From assembly GCA_006738865.1 (NCBI GenBank), contig AP019701.1, positions 353,501-417,500 on the forward strand: a stretch of 64,000 nucleotides of DNA, read 5' to 3'. The notes under the pieces are model-generated. The model had not been told where the DNA came from. It saw only the letters and a list, made by a program, of their open reading frames with translations, and did no database searches. A program made the position numbers and the translations under genes. The DNA is from Allostella sp. ATCC 35155. GTDB taxonomy: Bacteria > Pseudomonadota > Alphaproteobacteria > ATCC43930 > Allostellaceae. Shown here in pieces: positions 57,375 through 64,000 of this stretch. Numbering within the stretch: the first letter of the stretch is position 1; each line of letters starts with the position of its first letter.

Positions 57375-59144
57375 ATGGAGCGTACATCCCAACTCCTGGT
57401 CCATGGCCGGGACGATCGCCTGCCGCTGCACCGGCTGTTCGGACTGGCGCTCCAGCACCTCATCCTGCTGCTGATGTTCCTGGTCTATCCCGTGATGGTG
57501 GGGCGCGGGCTGGGGCTGACCGACGGGGCCGAGATCCCGTTCCTCACCATGGCCCTCCTGTGCATCGGCCTCGGTACGATCCTGCAGTCCCTGCCGGGGC
57601 CATGGGGCAGCGGGCATCTCCACGTCCACCAGCCCTCGCCGATCTTCCTGCCGCTCGCCCTCCAGACGCTGCCGTTCGGGGGACTGGCGGCCCTGGCGCC
57701 GATGATCGTCGTCGCGGGCGCCGCGCAGCTGCTGCTCGCCCATGGACTCTATTGGCTGCGGCGGTGCTTCCCGCCGGAGGTGATCGGCGTCGTGGTGCTG
57801 CTTCTCGGCCTGTCGCTGGTGCCGGGCGCGCTGGAGCGCTGCCTGGAAGCAGGCGCGCGCGCCGCACTGGATCAGTGTCTGGTCCTCGATGGCGCGCTGG
57901 AGAACTGCCTGGAAAAGGTCGTGCACGGCGCGCCCACGACGGCCCCGCTCGTGGCCGGGCTCACGCTGGCCACGATGGTCGGCATCGCGGTCTACGGCCG
58001 GGGGCCGCTGCGGCTGTTCAGCCTGATCCTCGGCGCGATCGTCGGCGTCGCGCTGGCGGCCCTGCTCGGCCTCTTCGCCCCGGGCGACCTGCAGCGGCTC
58101 GCCGACACGCCGTTCTTCGCACTGCCGGTTCCCCGGTTCGACGGCTGGATCTTCAACTGGTCGCTGCTGCCGCTGGCGCTGCTGATCGCCTGCGTCCACC
58201 TGCTCGACTCGCTCGGCGCCCATGTCGGCGCCCAGAAGCTGGCCGATGCCGACTGGCAGCGCACCGACGCCGGGACCGCCGGTCTGGCGATGCGCGCGGT
58301 CGGTGCAGGCAACGTCCTGGCCGGGCTGCTCGGCGGGTATCCCGCCGGCGTCTCGTCCTCGAGCGTCGGCCTCACCTTCACGACCGGCGCCGTGGCCTGG
58401 CGGGTCGGCGTCCTGACCGGCATCCTCGGGGTCGTCTGCGCCTTCATCCCGAAGATCGCGATGTTCCTGGCGATCCTGCCCGAGCCGGTCGTCGGCGCGA
58501 TCGTCCTCAATGCCGCCGCCTTCATGATCGCGGCCGGCATGGAGCTGATCTTCTCGCGCATGCTGAACACCCGCCGCATCTTCATGGTGGGCCTGTCGGT
58601 GATCGCCGGCCTTGCCGCCCTGCTGCGGCCCGAGCTGGCGGTGGCGGCGCCGGATTGGATCCGGCCCGTCATGGCCTCGCCGCTGTTCGTCGGCTCGGCG
58701 GTGGCGGTCGGCCTCAATCTGCTGTTCCGGCTCGGGATCTCCGAAGAGGAGCGCCTGCCGCTGCGGGCCGACGATCCGCTGCCGATCCGGCTCCGGGACT
58801 TCTTCGAGCGCAAGGGACAGCAATGGGGGCTGCGGCGGTCCCTGGTCGACCATGCGCAGCTCGGCACCATGCAGGCGGTGGAAACGCTGTTCCAATCCGG
58901 CATCCTGCGCGAGCCGGAGGTCGAGGTGTCACTGCGCTACGACGAGCTGCACCTCGACGTGCTGATCGCCTATGACGGCGAGGCGCTGCCGGTCGGCAGC
59001 CCACGGCCCAGCCCCGACGAGCTGCTGGAGGACGATTCGGCCCTGCTGCGCATGACCGCGCACATCGTGGCCGGCCTGGCCGACGGCTGCCGGATCCGGG
59101 AGGAGGCGGGCCGCGTCCGGCTGGAACTGCGCTTCGACTCCTGA
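57375..59144 (+). CDS. NCS2 (xanthine/uracil) permease with an extra C-terminal domain
   Basis: A 589-residue protein. Residues 1-455 are a nucleobase/cation symporter-2 permease with about 12-14 helices. LFGLALQHLILLLMFLVYPV at the start and GNVLAGLLGGYPAGVSSSSV in the core match the NCS2 motifs. The remaining 130 residues are soluble: RLRDFFERKGQQWGLRRSLV, then EVEVSLRYDELHLDVLIAYD and a closing GRVRLELRFDS. They resemble a degenerate GHKL (histidine-kinase/RsbW-type) ATPase fold. Normal NCS2 permeases are 420-480 residues. Substrate is presumably a purine or pyrimidine. Confidence 0.82.
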   Translation: MERTSQLLVHGRDDRLPLHRLFGLALQHLILLLMFLVYPVMVGRGLGLTDGAEIPFLTMALLCIGLGTILQSLPGPWGSGHLHVHQPSPIFLPLALQTLPFGGLAALAPMIVVAGAAQLLLAHGLYWLRRCFPPEVIGVVVLLLGLSLVPGALERCLEAGARAALDQCLVLDGALENCLEKVVHGAPTTAPLVAGLTLATMVGIAVYGRGPLRLFSLILGAIVGVALAALLGLFAPGDLQRLADTPFFALPVPRFDGWIFNWSLLPLALLIACVHLLDSLGAHVGAQKLADADWQRTDAGTAGLAMRAVGAGNVLAGLLGGYPAGVSSSSVGLTFTTGAVAWRVGVLTGILGVVCAFIPKIAMFLAILPEPVVGAIVLNAAAFMIAAGMELIFSRMLNTRRIFMVGLSVIAGLAALLRPELAVAAPDWIRPVMASPLFVGSAVAVGLNLLFRLGISEEERLPLRADDPLPIRLRDFFERKGQQWGLRRSLVDHAQLGTMQAVETLFQSGILREPEVEVSLRYDELHLDVLIAYDGEALPVGSPRPSPDELLEDDSALLRMTAHIVAGLADGCRIREEAGRVRLELRFDS

Positions 59145-59150
59145 CGGAGG

Positions 59151-60344
59151 TCAGGACAACAGCGGGGCCATCCGGTCCATCGCGCGCTGCAGCCGTTCGG
59201 GCGCGCTGGCGAAGCACAGGCGCAGATAGCCCTCGCCGCCGTCGCCGAAGGCGGTACCCGGGGCGAGCCCGACCTTGGCCTCGCGAACCAGCCGCTTGGC
59301 GAACTCCAGGCTGTCGTCCATGCCGTCGACTCCGAAGAAGGCGTAGAACGCCGCCTCCGGCCGGGCGATCCGCACCCGCGGGAAGCGGGCGAGGCCCTGC
59401 AGCACGACCTCGCGGCCGACGCGGCAGCGCTCCACCATCTCGGCCAGGAACGGCTCGCCCTCGCGGATCGCCGCCAGCGCGCCATGCTGCAGGAAGGCGG
59501 GCGACCCCGAAGTGTTGATCTGGGTCAGCTTCGCCAGCAGGTCGCCGAAGCTGTCGGGCGAGGTCACCCAGCCGAGGCGCCAGCCGGTCATCGCCCAGGG
59601 CTTGGAGAAGCTCTGCACCACGATCAGCGGATCGTCCGGCCCGGCATGCTCCAGGAAGGAGGGCGCGACGGGACGGTCGTAGACGAGCCGTGCATAGACC
59701 TCGTCGGCGACCAGCCAGATCCGCCGCTCCCGGCAGAAGTCGAGCAGCGCCTTCTGCATCTCCGACGGCATGGTCCAGCCGGTCGGGTTGTTCGGCGAAT
59801 TGACGAAGATCAGGCGCGTGCGCTCGTCCACCGCGGCGAACAGCCGGTCGAGATCGAGGCTCCAGTTCGCGCCGTCGAAGGCGAGGTCGATCTGTCGCGG
59901 CTCGCCTTCCTGCAGTTCGACGCAATGGACGATGTTGGGCCAGATCGGGCCGACGATGACCGCATTGTCGCCGCGCCCGATCAGCGCCTGACAGGTCAGC
60001 AGGATCGCCTGCATGCCCGATCCGGTGACGGTGATGCGCTCCGGCCCGCAGGCGATGCCGTAGACGCGGCGCGTGTACTCGGCGATCGCCTCGCGCAGCG
60101 GCGGGATCCCGCGCTGCCAGGTGTAGAAGGTCTCGCCGGCCGCGAGCGCGCGGTTCGCCGCCTCGTTGATGAAGGCGGGCGTCGTCAGGTCGCCCTCGCC
60201 GAACCACAGCGGGATGACGTCGGGATCGCCGCGCCCGACCATGGCGACCAGACCGATCTTGGATGCCGGGAGGAAGCCGGCCGCCGGACGCACCGGAGCG
60301 GCGTAGGACGGGCCGGCGGCGGGCGATGGGGACGTGGCGTTCAT
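59151..60344 (-). CDS. Class I/II PLP-dependent aminotransferase
   Basis: A 397-residue fold-type I aminotransferase. Signatures are VIPLWFGEGDLTTPAFINEA, TVTGSGMQAILLTCQALIGR, FVNSPNNPTGWTM, WLVADEVYARLVYD and the Schiff-base Lys in VVQSFSKPWAMTGWRLGWVT. It resembles aspartate/aromatic-type aminotransferases, and the donor amino acid is not determined. The long frame upstream of ATG 60344 is antisense to the neighbouring gene and is rejected. It ends seven bases from the convergent permease gene. Confidence 0.9.
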   Translation of the reverse strand: MNATSPSPAAGPSYAAPVRPAAGFLPASKIGLVAMVGRGDPDVIPLWFGEGDLTTPAFINEAANRALAAGETFYTWQRGIPPLREAIAEYTRRVYGIACGPERITVTGSGMQAILLTCQALIGRGDNAVIVGPIWPNIVHCVELQEGEPRQIDLAFDGANWSLDLDRLFAAVDERTRLIFVNSPNNPTGWTMPSEMQKALLDFCRERRIWLVADEVYARLVYDRPVAPSFLEHAGPDDPLIVVQSFSKPWAMTGWRLGWVTSPDSFGDLLAKLTQINTSGSPAFLQHGALAAIREGEPFLAEMVERCRVGREVVLQGLARFPRVRIARPEAAFYAFFGVDGMDDSLEFAKRLVREAKVGLAPGTAFGDGGEGYLRLCFASAPERLQRAMDRMAPLLS

Positions 60345-60479
60345 GGCGGGATCCTCGATGGCGAGGGGCGGCAATCTGGCAAACCCCCCGGTCCGAGGCA
60401 ACGCGATTCCCGGAATCATGGTGGCGGCCGGCCCGAAGGAGCGCTTCCCATCCGGCAAAGATCGTGCTTTGTCAGTGGC

Positions 60480-60941
60480 ATGTGGCTCGACGATCCGAAC
60501 ATCGACCTGCGGTGGATCCTGACCGCGGACATTCTCCACCTGCAGCGCGCCTGCGAGCGCGGTGGGGTGCCGCTGACCGTGTTCCGGCCCGACCAGTCGG
60601 AGAATGCGCGGCTTGCGCTCACCGACCGCACGGCGACCGTCGTCCATCCCAGCCGCGACTGCCCCAGCGGGCGCGAGTTCATGGTGGTGGTGGCGCACCT
60701 GCTGGTGTCCGGCCAGCCATTCAACTTCCAGGTCGCCGGCTTCGACCATCGCGACGGGTCGCTGCGGGGGCTGCTGCGGCTCAATCCCAGCATTTCGCAG
60801 GATACGCTGCGCATGCTGACCGACATCGGCCTGACCCAGGATCGCGCGGTCTACGAGGAGATGTCGCAGCGCATCGAGGAGGCGTTCGCCGGGCTGCGCC
60901 GGCAGATCAGCCACTCCCCGATCGTGCTCGAAGAGGACTGA
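60480..60941 (+). CDS. Hypothetical protein
   Basis: A 153-residue soluble protein that I do not recognise. The composition is balanced for a real gene (DIDLRWILTADILHLQRACE region, HPSRDCPSGREFMVVVAHLL, LLRLNPSISQDTLRMLTDIG, VYEEMSQRIEEAFAGLRRQI; the first with the printed start MWLDDPN). It is predicted mixed alpha/beta with a C-terminal amphipathic helix and lacks a signal peptide or membrane segment. It is divergent from the aminotransferase and convergent with the DapA-family gene. Confidence 0.65.
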   Translation: MWLDDPNIDLRWILTADILHLQRACERGGVPLTVFRPDQSENARLALTDRTATVVHPSRDCPSGREFMVVVAHLLVSGQPFNFQVAGFDHRDGSLRGLLRLNPSISQDTLRMLTDIGLTQDRAVYEEMSQRIEEAFAGLRRQISHSPIVLEED

Positions 60942-60953
60942 GCGCGGGCGCGC

Positions 60954-62015
60954 TCAGTCGGCGAGCCAGGCGTCCCGGTTTGCCGCGACGAAATCGTCGT
61001 CGTTGAGTTCGGGATAGGCGGCGAGCACGCGGTCGATCTCGGCCGCCTGGCCGGGGCTCAGCGTCTCGTCGGGATCGAGGCACCAGGTGCCGCGCATCAG
61101 CCCCTGGCGGCGCAGCACCTCGTGGCAGCCGGGAATGCAGCCGCGGAAATCGTTGGCGACGTCGAAGAAGGCGGCATTGGCGTCGGTCACGATCGAATCG
61201 AGCGCGAGCAGCTCGGCCGGGATCGGCCCGGATGCGACGGCGGCCTTGATGCGCGCCAGCTGCTCGACTGCGCGGCGGGTCCAGACGCTCCAATGGCCGA
61301 GCAGGCCGCCGCGGATCCGCAGGGTCACGCGCTCCTCGCCGCGGCGGACCACGAAGGGCGCCAGCAGGTCGAGCACGATGTGGTCGTCGTTGCCCGTGTA
61401 GAGGGTGATGCGGTCCTCGGCCCGCGCCATGGCCACGCCCCGGATCACGTCCAGCGTGCGGTAGCGGTTGAACGGCGCCATCTTGATCGCGACGACGTTC
61501 TCGATCTCGGCAAAGCGGCGCCAGAAGTCGGCCGAGAGGATCAGGCCACCGGCGGCCGGCTGCAGGTAGAACCCCATCACCGGGATCTCGGCGGCGACGC
61601 GCCGGCAATGCTCCAGCACCTCGTCCTCGCCGGCGCCGCGCCAGGCGCCGAGGCCGAGCAGGCCGGCGTGATAGCCGAGGTCGCGCGCGATCGCCGCCTC
61701 GCGCAGCGCCTGTTCGGTGCGGCCGACGAGGCCGCCGACCAGGATGATCGGCCGGCCGGCGCCAGCCGCCGTCTCGGCCGCCAGCCGCAGCACCGGCTCG
61801 TAGAGCCCGGTCTCGCGGATCGCGAACTGTGTCGAGTGGACGCCGACCGCCATGCCGCCGGAACCGGAGGCGAGATAGTAGCGGGAGAGGGCGCGCTGGT
61901 GGCGGCGATCGAGCCGTCGGTCCGCATCCAGCGCCAGCGGGTGGGCCGGGATGACCGTTCCCTCGCGCAGCAGGGCGAGGGTCGCGGGGTCGATGTCCTG
62001 CCAGCGCTTGGGCAT
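60954..62015 (-). CDS. DapA-family (dihydrodipicolinate synthase-like) lyase
   Basis: A 353-residue TIM-barrel class I aldolase of the DHDPS/N-acetylneuraminate lyase family. Schiff-base Lys is in VVAIKMAPFNRYRT, the catalytic Tyr is probably in VMGFYLQPAAGG, and the substrate-carboxylate loop is AVGVHSTQFAIRE. It is longer than DapA (about 290) because of an extended C-terminus (CIPGCHEVLRRQGLMRGTWC). Biosynthetic DapA is unlikely. It more probably cleaves or condenses a 2-oxo acid in a catabolic pathway. It is divergent from the TAXI-TRAP uptake genes. Confidence 0.85.
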   Translation of the reverse strand: MPKRWQDIDPATLALLREGTVIPAHPLALDADRRLDRRHQRALSRYYLASGSGGMAVGVHSTQFAIRETGLYEPVLRLAAETAAGAGRPIILVGGLVGRTEQALREAAIARDLGYHAGLLGLGAWRGAGEDEVLEHCRRVAAEIPVMGFYLQPAAGGLILSADFWRRFAEIENVVAIKMAPFNRYRTLDVIRGVAMARAEDRITLYTGNDDHIVLDLLAPFVVRRGEERVTLRIRGGLLGHWSVWTRRAVEQLARIKAAVASGPIPAELLALDSIVTDANAAFFDVANDFRGCIPGCHEVLRRQGLMRGTWCLDPDETLSPGQAAEIDRVLAAYPELNDDDFVAANRDAWLAD

Positions 62016-62042
62016 TCCTGCTCCTGACGTCTACCGGGGTTT

Positions 62043-62069
62043 CGGCTTCGGGCGATCACGCCGAAGCCG
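62043..62069. promoter_or_regulatory. Inverted repeat in the divergent DapA-like / TAXI promoter region
   Basis: CGGCTTCG at 62043-62050 is repeated in inverse (CGAAGCCG) at 62062-62069, inside the 233-base divergent intergenic region. It lies about 30 bases upstream of the lyase gene, where it could act as an operator or as a stem in that gene's leader. No regulator gene is adjacent within the window. Confidence 0.35.
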
Positions 62070-62248
62070 GGCGCACGAGTCAAGCGACGGCCGATTGCGG
62101 CGAAATTGGCGGCGCTTCGCTTGCCGCGGCGAGAGGTCGCGGCTAAGTCTGTGGACGAACGCCGCGCCGCTCGACCGCAGGTTGAGCACAAGCAAAGAGC
62201 CGACGACGAGCGGCCGGCGAGATCGATCGAAGAGACGGGGATGCGCAC

Positions 62249-63226
62249 ATGAAGAAGTTTGTCTTGTCGGCCCTGGTGGCCGTCGCCGCCCACGGCGCGG
62301 CGTCGGCCCAGCAGCCGAACTGGCCCAAGTCGCTGACGCTCACGACCGCCTCGCCCGGCGGCACCTTCGCGGTGTACGGCCAGGGCGTGGCGGCGGTCGT
62401 CAGCGACGTCGTCAAGGTTCCGACCTCGACGATGCAGACGCAAGGCCCCAACCAGAACGTCGTCCTGATCCAGCAGCGCCGGGCCGAGCTCGGCATGACG
62501 ACGATGGGCCCCGCCTACGAAGCGTGGCAGGGCACGCTGGTCATCAACAAGGGCGTCAAGCACACGGACATCCGGGCGCTCTTCCCGATGTACGAGACGC
62601 CGTTCCATGTCGTGGCGATCCAGAAGTCGGGCTCCGACATCAAGTCGATGAAGGATCTCGATGGCAAGACCGTCGGTTTCGGCCCGGCGGCGGGCACGCC
62701 CGGCGTCTACATGACGCGCTGGTTCAAGGATCTCGGCATCAACGTCACGGCCCGCTTCGGCCAGGGCAACGACATGGCCTCGCAGCTGGCCGACGGGCGT
62801 CTGGACGCCTTCGCCTTCGGCGCCGGCCTGCCGATCCCGGCCTTCAGCGAACTCGACACCACCCAGAAGGTCAATTTCTTCGGGTACAGCGACGACGAGA
62901 TCAAGACGATCATGGGGAAGGCGCCGTACGTCGCGCCCTTCACCATCAAGGCGGGCACCTACAAGCAGCAGACGGTCGACAACAAGACCCTGTCGATGTG
63001 GAATTTCGGCATCGCCCACAAGACGCTGCCGGACGACCTCGCCTACGCGATCACCAAGGCGATCCTCGAGAACAACCAGCGGATGGTGCAGACGCACGCG
63101 GCGGCGGTCGACACGCTCGCCAAGAACGCCTCCACCAACCGCTTCCTGCCGTTCCATGCGGGCGCGGCGCGCTACTACAAGGAAATCGGAGTGCAGATCG
63201 ATCCGGCGGCGCAGCCGCAGCCCTGA
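62249..63226 (+). CDS. TAXI-family TRAP transporter substrate-binding protein
   Basis: A 325-residue periplasmic binding protein with a signal peptide (MKKFVLSALVAVAAHGAASA). The TAXI features are LTTASPGGTFAVYGQGVAAV, TQGPNQNVVLIQQRRAELGM and MKDLDGKTVGFGPAAGTPGV. TAXI proteins deliver organic acids to fused TRAP membrane subunits; the ligand is often glutamate-like or a dicarboxylate but cannot be inferred. The membrane component follows 134 bases downstream. Confidence 0.92.
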   Translation: MKKFVLSALVAVAAHGAASAQQPNWPKSLTLTTASPGGTFAVYGQGVAAVVSDVVKVPTSTMQTQGPNQNVVLIQQRRAELGMTTMGPAYEAWQGTLVINKGVKHTDIRALFPMYETPFHVVAIQKSGSDIKSMKDLDGKTVGFGPAAGTPGVYMTRWFKDLGINVTARFGQGNDMASQLADGRLDAFAFGAGLPIPAFSELDTTQKVNFFGYSDDEIKTIMGKAPYVAPFTIKAGTYKQQTVDNKTLSMWNFGIAHKTLPDDLAYAITKAILENNQRMVQTHAAAVDTLAKNASTNRFLPFHAGAARYYKEIGVQIDPAAQPQP

Positions 63227-63360
63227 GCGATCGCAGCCCCTCCCGGCCGACCGCCGGGAGGGGCACTTCGTAGTCCCGGGCGGGCATCCACCCGTCCGTC
63301 GGTCGCCGCCGCGGCGGAAGATCGCGGGAACGACGTTCCATCTCGAGGGGGGCCGCTCCC

Positions 63361-64000
63361 GTGACCAGCAGCATTCCGGAAACGCTTTCGACCGAGGATG
63401 CCGAACGCGCCGAACGGCTCGAGTTCGGTGCCCGCACGCGCACCTTCGCGGGCTGGCGCGGCCATGCCTTCGTGGCCGTCTCGGCCGCCTACTGCCTCTT
63501 TCACATCGCCGTGCTCAACGTCGTCCCGTTGGACGAATGGGTGTTCCGCACCATCCATGTCACGGTCGGCTCGGCGCTGGCATTCATCCTCTATCCCCTG
63601 CGCTCGGCCGGCATCGGCCGGCGGGTGCCCTGGTACGACTGGCTGGCGGTGGCGCTGTCGCTCGCCTGCTGCGCCTACATCTGGACCAACGTCGACGAGC
63701 TGATCGGACGCACCGGCGTCCTGCCGACGCAGACCGACGCGATCGTCGCCGCGATCGGGACGGTGCTGGTGATCGAGATCGCGCGGCGCACGGCCGGCTT
63801 GGCCCTGCCCTGCATCTGCCTCGTCTTCATCGCCTATGTCTTCGTCGGCCCCTGGCTGCCGGGCATCCTCAACTACCGCGGGTACGAGGTCGACCTGTTC
63901 TTCTCCTTCATCTACAGCATGGAGGGGATCTTCGGGATGACGACGGCGGCATCCTCGCAGTTCATCATCCTCTTCGTGGCATTCGCGGCGTTCCTGCAGG
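63361..64000 (+). CDS. TRAP transporter fused permease (4TM/12TM), cut by window edge
   Basis: The first 213 codons of a DctQM-type fused permease that should work with the preceding TAXI protein. A polar N-terminus (SSIPETLSTEDAERAERLEF) precedes hydrophobic segments including GHAFVAVSAAYCLFHIAVLN, VGSALAFILYPLRSAG, WLAVALSLACCAYIW and LPCICLVFIAYVFVGPWLPG. The last visible residues (IFGMTTAASSQFIILFVAFA) match the start of the DctM-like part. Start is GTG 63361 with GAGGGGGG upstream. The rest lies outside the window. Confidence 0.9.
   Translation, partial: MTSSIPETLSTEDAERAERLEFGARTRTFAGWRGHAFVAVSAAYCLFHIAVLNVVPLDEWVFRTIHVTVGSALAFILYPLRSAGIGRRVPWYDWLAVALSLACCAYIWTNVDELIGRTGVLPTQTDAIVAAIGTVLVIEIARRTAGLALPCICLVFIAYVFVGPWLPGILNYRGYEVDLFFSFIYSMEGIFGMTTAASSQFIILFVAFAAFLQ

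Overview
The window is a gene-dense, very GC-rich chromosomal segment from an alphaproteobacterium. The indicators are the rimP-nusA-ylxR-infB-rbfA-truB-rpsO-pnp order, a Fur-family regulator of the Irr type with a matching ICE-like operator, an Aap-type general amino acid ABC transporter, a bactofilin, an Atu4866-family protein, and DUF2244 and DUF1127 proteins. Codon use looks uniform throughout. A lineage near Rhodospirillales/Hyphomicrobiales is plausible, but I cannot place it further from sequence alone. I saw no rRNA, tRNA, insertion sequence, prophage, CRISPR array or plasmid-type gene.

Layout. 1-3.7 kb (minus): TrkH (cut by the window edge), folE, apaG and an OmpA-family lipoprotein with its own promoter and terminator. 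4-7.1 kb (minus): an O-antigen ligase-like protein translationally coupled to an AmpG-like permease, then a periplasmic cyclophilin. 7.2-10.1 kb (minus): typA and a PfkB kinase. 10.2-18.6 kb (plus): a PhoX phosphatase, then a tightly packed six-gene operon of four amino-acid ABC transporter genes and two PLP enzymes (class V aminotransferase, threonine aldolase). 18.8-22.7 kb: bactofilin, nth, DUF2244, dapB, a GNAT and a histidine phosphatase whose signal peptide is broken by a frameshift. 22.7-25.9 kb (minus): dnaK-dnaJ. 26-36.4 kb (plus): trmB and the complete nusA/infB translation-transcription operon through rpsO and pnp, with a terminator-like leader before rimP and a heavily folded rpsO-pnp spacer.

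36.4-41.8 kb (plus): glycerophosphodiesterase, an unusual nitronate monooxygenase-like protein with an added cysteine cluster, Irr, and a rubrerythrin / CCG-domain Fe-S protein / DUF3501 cassette. An Irr-box (ICE) match lies in front of the rubrerythrin. This iron- and oxidative-stress cassette is the best candidate in the window for an incompletely described system. 41.8-50.4 kb: Atu4866 protein and divergent LysR, Fe-alcohol dehydrogenase, SH3 protein, 2-hydroxyacid dehydrogenase, purD, xseA, an SDR and an uncharacterised membrane protein.

50.5-64 kb: an SbmA/YddA-type ABC transporter, asparaginase II, quinone reductase, methyltransferase, a DUF1127 protein divergent from a GcvA-type LysR, an NCS2 permease carrying an extra C-terminal domain, a class I aminotransferase, an orphan 153-aa protein, a DapA-family lyase, and a divergent TAXI-type TRAP uptake system cut by the right edge. 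Most genes are housekeeping. The more unusual content is in a few accessory cassettes, some fused or decorated proteins, and several RNA-scale structures.
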